Shown: piece after piece, positions 17,546-26,457 of the stretch
How positions within the stretch are numbered: the first letter of the stretch is position 1
How the letters are laid out: every line of letters begins with the position of its first letter
Source: a bacterium 210917-SL.2.15
GTDB lineage: Bacteria > Bacillota > Clostridia > Oscillospirales > Oscillospiraceae
Length of the DNA: 61,725 bases
Assembly (NCBI GenBank): GCA_020555605.1
Contig: JAJCJC010000015.1
Coordinates: forward strand, 1-61,725
Reading direction: 5' to 3'
The notes under the pieces: model-generated
Database searches by the model: none
What the model was told of the DNA's origin: nothing
Seen by the model: only the letters and a program-made list of their open reading frames with translations
Made by a program: the position numbers and the translations under genes

Positions 17546-18676
17546 TTAAATTCCTTGCCGGATCGCCCGTAGCGCATCCAGAAGCAGCGCGATATCCCGT
17601 TCTGTGTTGAATGCGGAAACACTGACGCGCACCGTACCCATCGGGAATGTGCCTGCAGAATCGTGCGCCAACGGCGCGCAGTGAAGCCCCGCACGGACAG
17701 CGATCCCTCGTTCCGAAAGGCGGTCGGCCATCTGCTCGCAGTCCATGTTCCTGGACAGAAAGGACAGCACGCCGCTTTGACAATCTTCCCGCTGCGCTGA
17801 AAACACACGTATTTCCGGAAAAGCGTGCAGTTCCTTCGCCAGAAGATGAATCAATTCGCTCTCCCGGCGCAAAATGACATCCAGTCCCGTGCGGCGCACA
17901 AAACGCATCCCTTCCAGCAGACCTGCGATCCCGGGAATATTCTGTGTGCCAGCTTCCAACCGGTCGGGCAGATCGGGCGGCATTTCCCGCAGCATGGACA
18001 TGCTGCCGGTGCCCCCTTCCATCAGCGGCTTCACTTTTTCCGTGCCACAGAGCAGCAGTCCGGTTCCCTGTGGGCCGTAAAGGCCTTTATGGCCCGGCAT
18101 GCCGATAAACGCCGCCCCGGTGCGCTGCAGATCCACCGGTAGTACCCCGGCCGACTGCGAGGCATCGATCACCAGCGGCACGCCGCGGCTACGGCAGAGC
18201 ACGGCGATTTCATCCACCGGCAGTACAAATCCGAACACATTGGAAACATGCGTACAGAACACCGCGCGCACCTCTGGCGTAATGGCCCGCGCGAAATCCG
18301 TCACAACAGACTGCGGGTCAAACAGCACGCCGGGGGCCGTTTTAATCTGCACGTTACCGATAGCATACAAAGGGCGCATGACAGCATTGTGCTCATAACC
18401 AGATACAACGACGCTGTCGCCGGGCCGCACCAGCGTTTTCACAGCAATATTCAGTGCATGGGTGGCGTTAAAGGTAAACACCACATTGTCCTCACTGGGA
18501 ACATGAAACAAAGCTGCCGCTTCACTGCGGCAGCGAAACGCCGCTTCCGCCGCCAGCCGGGCTTCCTGATAAGCGCCACGCCCCGGTGTGGTCATATAAT
18601 GCATGGCCCGCTCCACGGCAGCGGCCACAGTGCGGGGCTTTTGAAATGTGGTGGCTGCCGCGTCCAAATAGATCAT
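17546..18676 (-). CDS. Cysteine desulfurase-like class V aminotransferase
   Basis: A 376-residue PLP enzyme of the NifS/CsdA group. The Schiff-base lysine lies in GHKGLYGP (about residue 195), the substrate-cysteine loop in RAGLHCAPLAH (about 340), and the N-terminus is MIYLDAAATT. It removes sulfur (or selenium) from cysteine. The 4-base overlap with a DUF3343 protein is a common Clostridial pairing tied by context to sulfur or selenium handling. No scaffold (IscU/SufU) gene is adjacent, so a role in tRNA or selenium metabolism is as likely as Fe-S assembly. Confidence 0.9.
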   Translation of the reverse strand: MIYLDAAATTFQKPRTVAAAVERAMHYMTTPGRGAYQEARLAAEAAFRCRSEAAALFHVPSEDNVVFTFNATHALNIAVKTLVRPGDSVVVSGYEHNAVMRPLYAIGNVQIKTAPGVLFDPQSVVTDFARAITPEVRAVFCTHVSNVFGFVLPVDEIAVLCRSRGVPLVIDASQSAGVLPVDLQRTGAAFIGMPGHKGLYGPQGTGLLLCGTEKVKPLMEGGTGSMSMLREMPPDLPDRLEAGTQNIPGIAGLLEGMRFVRRTGLDVILRRESELIHLLAKELHAFPEIRVFSAQREDCQSGVLSFLSRNMDCEQMADRLSERGIAVRAGLHCAPLAHDSAGTFPMGTVRVSVSAFNTERDIALLLDALRAIRQGI

Positions 18677-18924
18677 AACGGAACCTCGGTATAAGAGATA
18701 CCATTGTCAAGAAACAGCGCCACAGGGCGCATATTGATCTGCCCAATGGCCCGCAGGGCCAAGCTGAGATCCCCTTCCCGGATGCGCACAGCATAGCCGC
18801 AGCCGCTGGGCACCAGTCCCTGGGGGATCCGCACGATATGGCATGCCAGAGCAGCGCGCTGCAAAGTGCGCGCCATACGCTGGGCATAGGTCACAGATCG
18901 GCAAACGATCAGATAATGATTCAT
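18673..18924 (-). CDS. DUF3343-family protein
   Basis: An 83-residue protein starting MNHYLIVCRSVTYAQ. It has the family's IPQ-SGCGYAVRI segment, with the conserved Cys in SGCGYA. GGAGGAG precedes the ATG at 18924; a longer in-frame start at 19005 would run through a terminator and is rejected. DUF3343 proteins resemble small TusA/YedF-associated carriers that bind a 3' substrate; a sulfur or selenium relay with the adjoining desulfurase is inferred. Confidence 0.85.
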   Translation of the reverse strand: MNHYLIVCRSVTYAQRMARTLQRAALACHIVRIPQGLVPSGCGYAVRIREGDLSLALRAIGQINMRPVALFLDNGISYTEVPL

Positions 18925-18960
18925 AGAGATCTCCTCCCGTCCCATGATATGAACGGGAAG

Positions 18961-19005
18961 AAAAAATGTGCAGTTTGTCGAAGGCAGATCCCCGACAAAC
19001 TGCAC
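18961..19005 (-). terminator. Terminator after ispF
   Basis: A 13-bp perfect stem (18968-18980 with 18993-19005) and a T6 run on the minus strand (18961-18966). It ends the carD-ispD-ispF unit six bases past the ispF stop. Confidence 0.85.
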
Positions 19006-19010
19006 GTATG

Positions 19011-19499
19011 TTAAGACTGTTTTTGTTCAACTAGGCAGACCGCATGAGCCGCCATGCCGGAACCGTCCCCCGTAAAGCCAAGCTTTTCCTCCGTCGTTCC
19101 CTTCACATTGACCTGATTCACTGTAATATCTAGCGCCTTCGCAATGTTTTTGCGCATCTGCAGAAGATAAGGGGCGATCTTAGGGCGCTGCGCCACAACG
19201 GTGGCATCCACGTTGACCACATCCCATCCCTGCTCGGCTAGCATAGCATGCACGCGCTCCAGCAGGTCCAAACTGGAACAGCCGAAAAACGCGGCGTCGC
19301 TGTCCGGAAAATGTTTTCCGATATCTCCCATGGCCGCAGCACCCAGCAGCGCATCCATGACCGCATGGAGCAGCACATCTGCGTCCGAATGGCCCAAAAG
19401 GCCCTTTTCATAAGGAATCGCAACACCGCCTAAAATCAGTGCGCGTCCATCGGCCAGGCGGTGCACATCATATCCGTGTCCCACACGCAGAGCTGTCAA
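19011..19499 (-). CDS. ispF: 2-C-methyl-D-erythritol 2,4-cyclodiphosphate synthase
   Basis: A 162-residue MEP-pathway enzyme that makes the cyclic diphosphate. Zinc ligands are Asp11 and His13 in GYDVH plus the His of [12 protein letters not shown] (about 36-47). The GDIGKHFPD segment is present. It overlaps ispD by 4 bases. Confidence 0.96.
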   Translation of the reverse strand: MTALRVGHGYDVHRLADGRALILGGVAIPYEKGLLGHSDADVLLHAVMDALLGAAAMGDIGKHFPDSDAAFFGCSSLDLLERVHAMLAEQGWDVVNVDATVVAQRPKIAPYLLQMRKNIAKALDITVNQVNVKGTTEEKLGFTGDGSGMAAHAVCLVEQKQS

Positions 19500-20230
19500 A
19501 ATATCTCACCCCGCAATTCCAAAATTTTTTCCGCCAGCAACAGATCCACCGGCGTCGTAATTTTCAGGTTTTCATAGGTTCCCTGTACCAGATACACTTT
19601 TTTCCCCAAGTGCTCCACCGCACTGCAGTCGTCAGTAACCTCCACACCCTGCTCTACAGCGGACTGCAACGCAGCTTTCAGCAACTCGGCGTCAAAGACC
19701 TGCGGCGTCTGCACCGCCACTAGGAGATCGCGCTGCGGCGTGCTTTCTACCACGCCGTCACAGGCAAACTTGATCGTATCCTTGACCGGCGTTGCGGGTG
19801 CCGCCGCCGCGCATTGATACGCCTTTTGAATTGTTTCTTCGATCACGCTCTGCTCTATCAGCGGACGTGCGCCATCGTGCACTGCCAGGAATTCCGCCCT
19901 GGCATCCGCGCTCAGCGCTGCTTGGAGCACGCTTTCCGCTCTGGTTTTTCCGCCTTCTACAATTTTTACAGGCTTGCGGATATTATAGGTCCGGCACAGC
20001 TCCCCGATGCGGAGAATATTTTCCTGCCGCGCCGCAACCACGATTTCATCGATTCGATCACAGCGGTCCAATGCCAACAGCGTCCGGGCCAGTACCGGCT
20101 GTCCATACAAATCATAAAACAGCTTGTCCAGCCCGCCCATGCGCGAGGACGTCCCTGCTGCAGGTACCAATGCCGCGCAGTATGGATGCTGGGATGTTTT
20201 ATGACCAAACAGTTTTGAGAGTATGCCCAT
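19496..20230 (-). CDS. ispD: 2-C-methyl-D-erythritol 4-phosphate cytidylyltransferase
   Basis: A 244-residue enzyme that activates MEP with CTP. The nucleotide-binding motif [11 protein letters not shown] (about 23-33) is preceded by an extra 15-20 residues ([12 protein letters not shown]). The HDGARPL motif and TPQVF are present. It is coupled to ispF and 21 bases downstream of carD. Confidence 0.95.
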   Translation of the reverse strand: MGILSKLFGHKTSQHPYCAALVPAAGTSSRMGGLDKLFYDLYGQPVLARTLLALDRCDRIDEIVVAARQENILRIGELCRTYNIRKPVKIVEGGKTRAESVLQAALSADARAEFLAVHDGARPLIEQSVIEETIQKAYQCAAAAPATPVKDTIKFACDGVVESTPQRDLLVAVQTPQVFDAELLKAALQSAVEQGVEVTDDCSAVEHLGKKVYLVQGTYENLKITTPVDLLLAEKILELRGEIF

Positions 20231-20251
20231 GGGGCTGTTCCATCCTTCCTT

Positions 20252-20737
20252 TTAATCCTGAGGTGCCACGGCTTCGTCAATTTCCTGTTCCGCCACATGG
20301 TAATCCACGTTCTGCGTCAGGCTAATCTCCGAGATCAGGATCTGCTTAGCGGCCGAAAGCATTTTTCGCTCGCCGGTGGAAAGGCTGCGGCCGCGGCCCC
20401 GCAGCATCAGGCCCTTGATCACCACAGCCACCTCCAGCAGCCTGCCGCTTTTCAGCCGTTCCAGGTTCTCCCGGTAGCGCTGATTCCAGTTGCTGCTCAT
20501 TTCGGCCGGCAGCGCAGGCAGCTTTTGCAGCACCTCTTCCACACAGGATGCCTCATCCAGCGCACGAAGGCCGATTCTTTCGGCATTTGCCGTGGGAACT
20601 TTCAGAACAAGTCCCATAGCGGACATTTTGAACACATAGTATTCCTGGTATGTTCCGGAAATATTCTCCCGGACGATACCGTCGATCACGCCCGCGCCAT
20701 GCATAGGATGCACGACTTTTTCCCCAATCATAAACAT
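20252..20737 (-). CDS. carD: CarD/CdnL-type RNA-polymerase-binding regulator
   Basis: A 161-residue protein with the Tudor-like RNAP-interaction domain at the start (IGEKVVHPMHGAGVI) and a helical C-terminal DNA-binding half with LSTGERKML. CarD stabilises open complexes, often at rRNA promoters. Placement directly before ispD-ispF is conserved in many Firmicutes and actinobacteria. GAGGTGAC precedes the ATG. Confidence 0.93.
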   Translation of the reverse strand: MFMIGEKVVHPMHGAGVIDGIVRENISGTYQEYYVFKMSAMGLVLKVPTANAERIGLRALDEASCVEEVLQKLPALPAEMSSNWNQRYRENLERLKSGRLLEVAVVIKGLMLRGRGRSLSTGERKMLSAAKQILISEISLTQNVDYHVAEQEIDEAVAPQD

Positions 20738-20822
20738 CTTGTCACCTCATATGATGTCTCTATCTCCAGCGGAGGACCCGATACGGACTGTTCTGTATTC
20801 TTGTATACTATTTTAATATATA

Positions 20823-20850
20823 ATTATAAAGCATTGGAAAAATTTTGCAA
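20823..20850 (-). promoter_or_regulatory. Promoter of carD-ispD-ispF
   Basis: Minus strand TTGCAA (20845-20850), 16-base spacer, TATAAT (20823-20828). The AT-rich 160-base region between ispH-rpsA and carD holds only this promoter and the terminator at 20858-20886. Confidence 0.7.
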
Positions 20851-20886
20851 GAAAAAATACGCGTGTTCCTTGTCGGAACACGCGTA
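20851..20886 (-). terminator. Terminator after ispH-rpsA
   Basis: A 12-bp perfect stem (20858-20869 with 20875-20886, loop TTGTC) and a T6 run on the minus strand. Confidence 0.85.
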
Positions 20887-20902
20887 CTTTCTATTTTTAA
20901 AC

Positions 20903-22861
20903 TTATTCTTCCTCTTCGGAAGTCTCAGCTTCATCAGCGCCGCCCTGCAGCAAAGCACGGATGCTCAGGGAGATCTTCTTATTCTCCTCATCAATGGCAA
21001 TGATCTTGGCTTCCACCGCCTGACCCTCGCTCAGCACATCAGCGGGCTTGTCAATCCGGCGGTCGGCGATTTGGGAAATGTGGATCAGGCCGTCCACACC
21101 GGGAATCACTTCGGCAAACGCGCCGAAAGTCATCAACTTGACAACCTTGACTTCAGCCACATCGCCCACATGATAGGTGGCGATAAACTTGTCCCAGGGA
21201 TCCACGCTGCGATCTTTCAGTCCCAAGGAGATCTTGTGCTTCTCCTTGTCTACGGAAATGACATAAACCTCGACCTGATCGCCTACGGAAACAACTTCGG
21301 AAGGATGCTTGATACGGCTCCAAGACAACTCGGAGATATGTACCATACCGTCCACACCGCCGATATCCACAAATGCACCGTAAGAAGTCAGGGACTTCAC
21401 CGTCCCGGTATATCTCTTGCCCGGCTCAATCTCGTTCCAGATCGCCTCGGCAGCGGCCTGACGGGCCTCATACTGCACGGCGCGGATGGAACCGACCACG
21501 CGGCGGCGGGCACGGTTGACCTCGGTGATGCGCAGCTGCACCTTCTGCTTGAGCAGTTCGCTCATTTCCGCATTTCTGGGCAGGCCGCTCTGAGAAGCAG
21601 GAACAAACACACGAATACCCTTTACGGACACGACAATGCCGCCCTTGTTCTCTTCGGTTACAATGCCTTCCAAGGTGGTCTTTTCCTCCTTGGCCGTTTC
21701 GATGTTCTCCCACATCTTCACCGTATCCAGACGTTTCTTGGACAGGGTCGCATACCCCTCCACGTCGTTGACGCGGACGACATAGGTTTCAATCTCGTCG
21801 CCGACCTTGACAATATCTTCAGGCTTAACGGAAGAATCGTCGCTCAGTTCACTCACAGGGATATAACCGGCCTGCTTGGTGCCCAGATCAACCTGAATCT
21901 CGGTGGGGGTGATCGCAGTAACGATACCAGTGACCTTATCTCCTGTATTCAAAGTTTTGAAGGACTCCTCGAGCATTTTGGCAAAATCCTCGGTGCCCCC
22001 AGCCATAATCGTTTCTTCACTCATTGTCGTATAGACCTCCTTTATGATGCGCGCCGGAGTAGAAGCGCCCGCGGTCAGCCCGACTGTCCCATATCGCTTC
22101 AGATCCTGCAGGGGCAGCTCGTCCGCCCTTTCGATCTGAAAGACTACCGGGCATATTCCTGAACATATCTCTGTAAGATGTCGGGTATTGGCACTTTGGC
22201 GGTCGCCAACTACAATTATAGCATCAACCCGGGCCGCAATCTGAGCCGCTTCTGACTGACGCTTATAGGTCGCATCACATATTGTATCAAAAATTTTCAG
22301 GTTTGTACACTCTTTTTTTAGAATTTCAGTACAAATTTCAAAGAGCTTTTGTGTGCAAGTTGTCTGAGAAACCACCGTCAGCGGCAGCTGAGTGCGGCTG
22401 GCATCCTCCGCTAACCAGTTTTCAATGGTTTCCGGCGAGGGAAAAATCAGCGCCCGGCTGCACCAGCCTGCTACCCCCAGCACTTCGGGATGGCCCGGAT
22501 CGCCGATAATCAACGGTATGCGCCCCTCTTCTTCGGCACGGTGCACCAACTGCTGGATTTTCAGAACCCGCGGGCAGGTGGAATTGACCACGCGTCCCCC
22601 TCGCCCTTCCAGCACTTCCAGTACGTCTTTGGCTTCGCCGTGGGAGCGGATAATCACCGTTTCCCCTTCGGACACCTCATCGGGACAGCCGATGCGCCGC
22701 ACCCCTTTGCGCACAAGATCCTCCACTACATGGGCATTGTGGATGATAGGCCCCAGCATGACGCAGGAGGAACAGACTGCCGCCGCTTCCTCCGCCATGC
22801 GCACTGCCCGCCGTACGCCGTAGCAAAAACCGGCGCTCTTGGCCAAGAGAATTTCCTTCAT
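20903..22861 (-). CDS. ispH-rpsA: Fused HMBPP reductase IspH and ribosomal protein S1
   Basis: A 652-residue two-part protein. Residues about 1-285 are IspH, the [4Fe-4S] enzyme making IPP/DMAPP from HMBPP, with cluster cysteines at Cys13 (AGFCYGV), in NSTCPRV and in DTICDAT. Residues about 310-640 hold four S1 RNA-binding repeats (first starting GDKVTGIV; the last two, AFVDIGGVDGMVHISEL and FAEVIPGVDGLIHISQI, are the most canonical). The joint reads continuously with no stop or frameshift. Such fusions are known in Clostridia. An internal start near the MSEETIMAGG segment could also yield a free S1 protein. It overlaps plsC by 4 bases. Confidence 0.93.
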   Translation of the reverse strand: MKEILLAKSAGFCYGVRRAVRMAEEAAAVCSSCVMLGPIIHNAHVVEDLVRKGVRRIGCPDEVSEGETVIIRSHGEAKDVLEVLEGRGGRVVNSTCPRVLKIQQLVHRAEEEGRIPLIIGDPGHPEVLGVAGWCSRALIFPSPETIENWLAEDASRTQLPLTVVSQTTCTQKLFEICTEILKKECTNLKIFDTICDATYKRQSEAAQIAARVDAIIVVGDRQSANTRHLTEICSGICPVVFQIERADELPLQDLKRYGTVGLTAGASTPARIIKEVYTTMSEETIMAGGTEDFAKMLEESFKTLNTGDKVTGIVTAITPTEIQVDLGTKQAGYIPVSELSDDSSVKPEDIVKVGDEIETYVVRVNDVEGYATLSKKRLDTVKMWENIETAKEEKTTLEGIVTEENKGGIVVSVKGIRVFVPASQSGLPRNAEMSELLKQKVQLRITEVNRARRRVVGSIRAVQYEARQAAAEAIWNEIEPGKRYTGTVKSLTSYGAFVDIGGVDGMVHISELSWSRIKHPSEVVSVGDQVEVYVISVDKEKHKISLGLKDRSVDPWDKFIATYHVGDVAEVKVVKLMTFGAFAEVIPGVDGLIHISQIADRRIDKPADVLSEGQAVEAKIIAIDEENKKISLSIRALLQGGADEAETSEEEE

Positions 22862-23460
22862 GCTCTCCGCTCCTGTTTCAGCGCATAGATCCGGCGCAGC
22901 GCTTCGTCGGCGATTTGCTGGTATTCCTCCGCCGTGCCGCGGCGCCCCGCTACCTGGGGATGGTACGGCTCACCAAACACGATACAGGTACGACGGAAAA
23001 ATTTCTTGCCGCCGTCCAGGTACACGGGCACAATGGGCGAAGCGGTGCGCACCGACAGCATGGACAGCCCGCCTTTGGCAGAGGCCGCTTCATCTTCCGA
23101 CACACGGGTGCCTTCCGGAAAAATCAGAATCGGGCGGCCGTTTTTCAAATATTTCATTGCAGTGCGGATAGCCCCGATATCCGCACTGCCGCGCTCGACA
23201 AAAATCATGCCGGCAATCTTCAGGATCTTTCCCACCACCGGCCAGGAGGCGATCTCCGCTTTGGCCATGGCAAAAAGCTGATGGCGGTAGCCCGCACAAA
23301 TCATAATCACCAGCGGATCCCAGTTGCTGGTATGGTTGCAGCAAAATACGGCGCTTCCATCCGGGATGCGCTCTTTTCCCGCCACAACGGGGCGAAACAG
23401 CACATGGATCACCGGCCACAGGACCACATAGGCAAAAGAATAAAAACGATTACGCTTCAT
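22858..23460 (-). CDS. plsC: 1-acyl-sn-glycerol-3-phosphate acyltransferase
   Basis: A 200-residue membrane-associated enzyme that acylates lysophosphatidic acid to phosphatidic acid. The catalytic HTSNWDP (NHTSNWDP near 37) is the HX4D motif, and FPEGTRV near 117 is the acceptor motif. It overlaps cmk by 11 bases. The cmk-plsC-ispH-rpsA order is common in Clostridia. Confidence 0.93.
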   Translation of the reverse strand: MKRNRFYSFAYVVLWPVIHVLFRPVVAGKERIPDGSAVFCCNHTSNWDPLVIMICAGYRHQLFAMAKAEIASWPVVGKILKIAGMIFVERGSADIGAIRTAMKYLKNGRPILIFPEGTRVSEDEAASAKGGLSMLSVRTASPIVPVYLDGGKKFFRRTCIVFGEPYHPQVAGRRGTAEEYQQIADEALRRIYALKQERRA

Positions 23461-24139
23461 GGCCGATACTCTCCCTGATCAAACGCAGCAGCGCCTGCGC
23501 GCTGTCTTCAAAGTCCAATTCCGATGTGTCCAGCACAACGGCGTCCTCCGCCTGACGCAAAGGTGAGGCGGCACGGGTGCGGTCTTTCTCATCCCGCCGC
23601 CGCATATCGCTCAGCACATCCTCATAGGCCACCGGCGTGCCCCGCTGGGCCAATTCCCGGCAGCGGCGCGCGGCACGCGCCTCGTCAGACGCCGTTAAAA
23701 AAATTTTACAGTCCGCCTCCGGCAGAACCACTGTGCCGATATCCCGGCCGTCCATGATTACATCATGGGTGCGCGCAAGGTCGCGCTGCATGTCCAGTAG
23801 ATAAGCCCGAACCTCCGGTACTGCCGCCACCTGAGAAGCCGCAGCGGATACCTCCGGGCTGCGGATCTCCTCCGTCACATCCCGATCGTTGACGACCATA
23901 TGCTGCAGGCCGTCCTCACCGTAACGCACCTCCACGTTCAGGTCCGGCAACAGCGCCGCAACCGATTCCGCCCTATCCAGGGCCGCCCCCTGCTGCAAAG
24001 CATACCAGCCGATAGAGCGGTAAATGGCCCCGGTGTCGACATAGAGAAAATGAAGTTCCTTGGCGACCCGGCGGGCCAGCGTGCTTTTTCCCGCCCCCGA
24101 AGGTCCGTCGATCGCTACAGCATGAAAGAGTTGATCCAT
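23450..24139 (-). CDS. cmk: Cytidylate kinase
   Basis: A 229-residue CMP/dCMP kinase. P-loop GPSGAGKST is near 13-21, YVDTGAIYRS near 34 and the GRDIGTVV segment near 130. Full length for the family. First in cmk-plsC-ispH-rpsA and 23 bases after the flavoprotein gene. Confidence 0.96.
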   Translation of the reverse strand: MDQLFHAVAIDGPSGAGKSTLARRVAKELHFLYVDTGAIYRSIGWYALQQGAALDRAESVAALLPDLNVEVRYGEDGLQHMVVNDRDVTEEIRSPEVSAAASQVAAVPEVRAYLLDMQRDLARTHDVIMDGRDIGTVVLPEADCKIFLTASDEARAARRCRELAQRGTPVAYEDVLSDMRRRDEKDRTRAASPLRQAEDAVVLDTSELDFEDSAQALLRLIRESIGHEA

Positions 24140-24162
24140 GTCCGTTTTCCTTTTCTTCCTTA

Positions 24163-25458
24163 TTATAATATGACGTCGCCCAAATCACGCCGTGGTCCCT
24201 GCCGCTGTGCAGCAGCGCAGCCTGCCGTATAACCGGTAGCCCAGGCAATCTGCAGATTGAATCCTCCGGTATAGGCGTCCACATCAATGATCTCCCCGGC
24301 AAAATACAAGCCGGGCACCCGCTTGGATTCCATAGTGGCCGGCTGAATTTCGGCGGTTTTGACGCCGCCGGAAGTGATGATCGCCTGTTCGATCGGCCCG
24401 GGCCCTGTTACGGTCAGCTCAAAGCACTTAAGCTGCTCCAGCAGGCGCCAACGCTGCTGCCGCGTAACTGCGTTGGCTTTCGTATGCGCGGGGATCTCCG
24501 TGCGCGCAATGAGTACCGGCACCATACTCCGCGGCACAAGGCCGGAGAGGACATTGCAAAAATCCCTGTTGTGCTGTTGCTCCAGATCCCGCATGATCCG
24601 CCGATCCAGCTTTTCCTCCTCCAGCGCCGGCTTCAGATCGATCTGAAGCCGGTAACAGTCCTTCTCATAATTCCGCAAATGTGCACTGGCCGAGAGGATC
24701 ATCGGGCCGGAGACTCCCTTATCCGTAAAGAGCATCTCTCCGAAATCCTCGTATATCGTCTTGTTTTTCTGGTTTTTCACCCGTAGTGCCACATTGCGCA
24801 GGGAAAGGCCCTGCATCTGGGCGCAGCATTCATCGCGGCAAACCAGAGAAATCAAAGACGGCTTCGGAACAATAATGGTATGTCCGACGGCTTCGGCTAT
24901 ACGGTAACCATCTCCAGTAGAACCTGTAGCAGGATAGGACACGCCGCCAGTGGCCAAAATAACCGCCGCACAGTCATAGCAGGCCCGCTTGGCGCGCACG
25001 CCGCACAGCGCTCCCTCCTCTGAGAAAAGGAGTTCCTGCGCCCGGTCCTGTACGATGCGCACATGCTGACGGTGCAGCGCAGCGCGCAGCGTATCCGTCA
25101 CATCATAAGCACGGTCCGATACTGGGAACACACGGTTCCCCCGTTCGGTTTTCAGCGCCAGACCAAGGCGTTCAAAAAAGTCCATGGCGGCCTGGGGATC
25201 AAAGCGGGAAAACGCGCTGAACAGGAAACGGCTATTGCAGGGCACATGGGCCAAAGCTTCTTCCTCCGTACAGTTATTGGTCAGGTTACACCGGCCTTTT
25301 CCGGTGATATTGAGCTTGCGGCCCAGTTTTTCATTGCGCTCCAGCAGCGTTACTGAAGCCCCTTGCTGCGCGGCAGAAAGAGCCGCCATCATACCGGCTG
25401 CGCCCCCACCGATCACAACGATTTCATTCGAGGTGGCCGGCATTTTCATACACTCCAT
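24163..25458 (-). CDS. HI0933/YhiN-family NAD(P)/FAD-dependent flavoprotein
   Basis: A 431-residue protein. The FAD dinucleotide fold GGGAAGMMAA is near 17-26, the family motif KLNITGKGRCNLTNN near 47, ATGGVSYPATGSTGDGY near 170, and the C-terminal IDVDAYTGGFNLQIAWATG. The physiological substrate is unknown. It overlaps rpiR, so three Met codons compete: 25458, 25449 and 25443. GGAG nine bases before the last favours MPATSNEI as the true start. Confidence 0.88.
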   Translation of the reverse strand: MECMKMPATSNEIVVIGGGAAGMMAALSAAQQGASVTLLERNEKLGRKLNITGKGRCNLTNNCTEEEALAHVPCNSRFLFSAFSRFDPQAAMDFFERLGLALKTERGNRVFPVSDRAYDVTDTLRAALHRQHVRIVQDRAQELLFSEEGALCGVRAKRACYDCAAVILATGGVSYPATGSTGDGYRIAEAVGHTIIVPKPSLISLVCRDECCAQMQGLSLRNVALRVKNQKNKTIYEDFGEMLFTDKGVSGPMILSASAHLRNYEKDCYRLQIDLKPALEEEKLDRRIMRDLEQQHNRDFCNVLSGLVPRSMVPVLIARTEIPAHTKANAVTRQQRWRLLEQLKCFELTVTGPGPIEQAIITSGGVKTAEIQPATMESKRVPGLYFAGEIIDVDAYTGGFNLQIAWATGYTAGCAAAQRQGPRRDLGDVIL

Positions 25459-26293
25459 ATTCCGCCCAGATTTTTTCCAGTTCGCGGAAGGTATCGGAAA
25501 TATCCGTGTTCATCTGACGGCTCACTGCCACGATCAGAGCATTGACCAAACTGAGCGGCGCCACCAGTGAATCAATGAAAGACATCATATCACTCTTAGC
25601 CAACAGCGTCGTGCATGCCGTCTGGCACAGCGGAGACGCTTCGCTGTCGGTAATGGCCAGCACATTCGCCCCGCGATCCGAGGCGAACTGCATCACTTTC
25701 ACTGTCCGGCTGGAATAGCGTGGGAAACTGATACCGATCATCACATCCCCCGGCCCAATGCGAAGCACCTGCTCGAATATTTCACTGACTGAAGTGGTAT
25801 GCACCAAAACTACATTCTCGAAGAGCAAATTGAGATAAAAACCCAAAAAACTGGCAATCGCCGTAGAGGACCGCAATCCCAATATATAGATATGCCGGGC
25901 ATTTACAATCTGCCGGACCGCCCGATCAAAACTGTCCCGGTCCACTGCATCCAGAGACATGCGCAATTTTTCGATATCGCTCTGCATAACGGCGCTCAAA
26001 ATATCGCTGTTGCCCAGGCGGTCGTTGGAAACCTCAATACGCTGAACAGAGGTCAATTTACTGCGGATCATCTCCTGCAGTGCCCGCTGCATCTCAGGAT
26101 AACCCTCGTAGCCCAGCTCTGCAGCAAAGCGCACCACCGTTGATTCACTGACGCTGATCGCTTTTCCCAAGCGGCTGGCCGTCATAAAAGCCGCTTTCTC
26201 ATAATTGTTCAGAATATAGTTCGCAATCACACGCTGCCGTTTGGAAAATCCATCCATATTTGTCCGAATCAAAGAAAGCACATCGCTGATCAT
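25424..26293 (-). CDS. MurR/RpiR-family transcriptional regulator
   Basis: A 289-residue regulator from ATG 26293. The N-terminal HTH_6 domain (FSKRQRVIANYI, then SESTVVRFAAELGYEGYPEMQ) is followed by a SIS sugar-phosphate-binding domain (IYILGLRSSTAIA and GISFPRYSSRTV). Such regulators sense phosphosugars. No sugar genes lie next to it; it leads an operon of cmk-plsC-ispH-rpsA and a flavoprotein. An ATG ten codons upstream (26323) is also possible. Its promoter region carries three copies of a TTGCAA-centred motif. Confidence 0.88.
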   Translation of the reverse strand: MISDVLSLIRTNMDGFSKRQRVIANYILNNYEKAAFMTASRLGKAISVSESTVVRFAAELGYEGYPEMQRALQEMIRSKLTSVQRIEVSNDRLGNSDILSAVMQSDIEKLRMSLDAVDRDSFDRAVRQIVNARHIYILGLRSSTAIASFLGFYLNLLFENVVLVHTTSVSEIFEQVLRIGPGDVMIGISFPRYSSRTVKVMQFASDRGANVLAITDSEASPLCQTACTTLLAKSDMMSFIDSLVAPLSLVNALIVAVSRQMNTDISDTFRELEKIWAEYGVYENAGHLE

Positions 26294-26361
26294 AGAACCA
26301 TCACCCCGCTTCTGCCGGAGCATACTGCGCAGCTCGGCAAGTTCATTTGCAAAATTGAATC

Positions 26362-26390
26362 TATTGTACCTGAAATCCCGTCAAATTGCA
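26362..26390 (-). promoter_or_regulatory. Promoter of rpiR operon
   Basis: Minus strand TTGCAA (26385-26390), 17-base spacer, TACAAT (26362-26367). TTGCAA palindromes recur on both sides (around 26346-26351 and 26408-26413). Confidence 0.7.
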
Positions 26391-26410
26391 AGAACAATTC
26401 CATTAAATTG

Positions 26411-26447
26411 CAAAAATGCAGGAAGGAAGTGGTGCTTCCTTCCTGCA
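26411..26447 (-). terminator. Terminator after rluB
   Basis: A 13-bp perfect stem (26417-26429 with 26435-26447, loop TGGTG), then a T5 run on the minus strand. Confidence 0.85.
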
Positions 26448-26457
26448 TACTCTATTG

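Noticed and set aside
20297..22162. A 621-codon plus-strand frame opposite carD and ispH-rpsA
   Set aside because: Antisense shadow that spans two real genes and a terminator; composition typical of reverse-strand artefacts.
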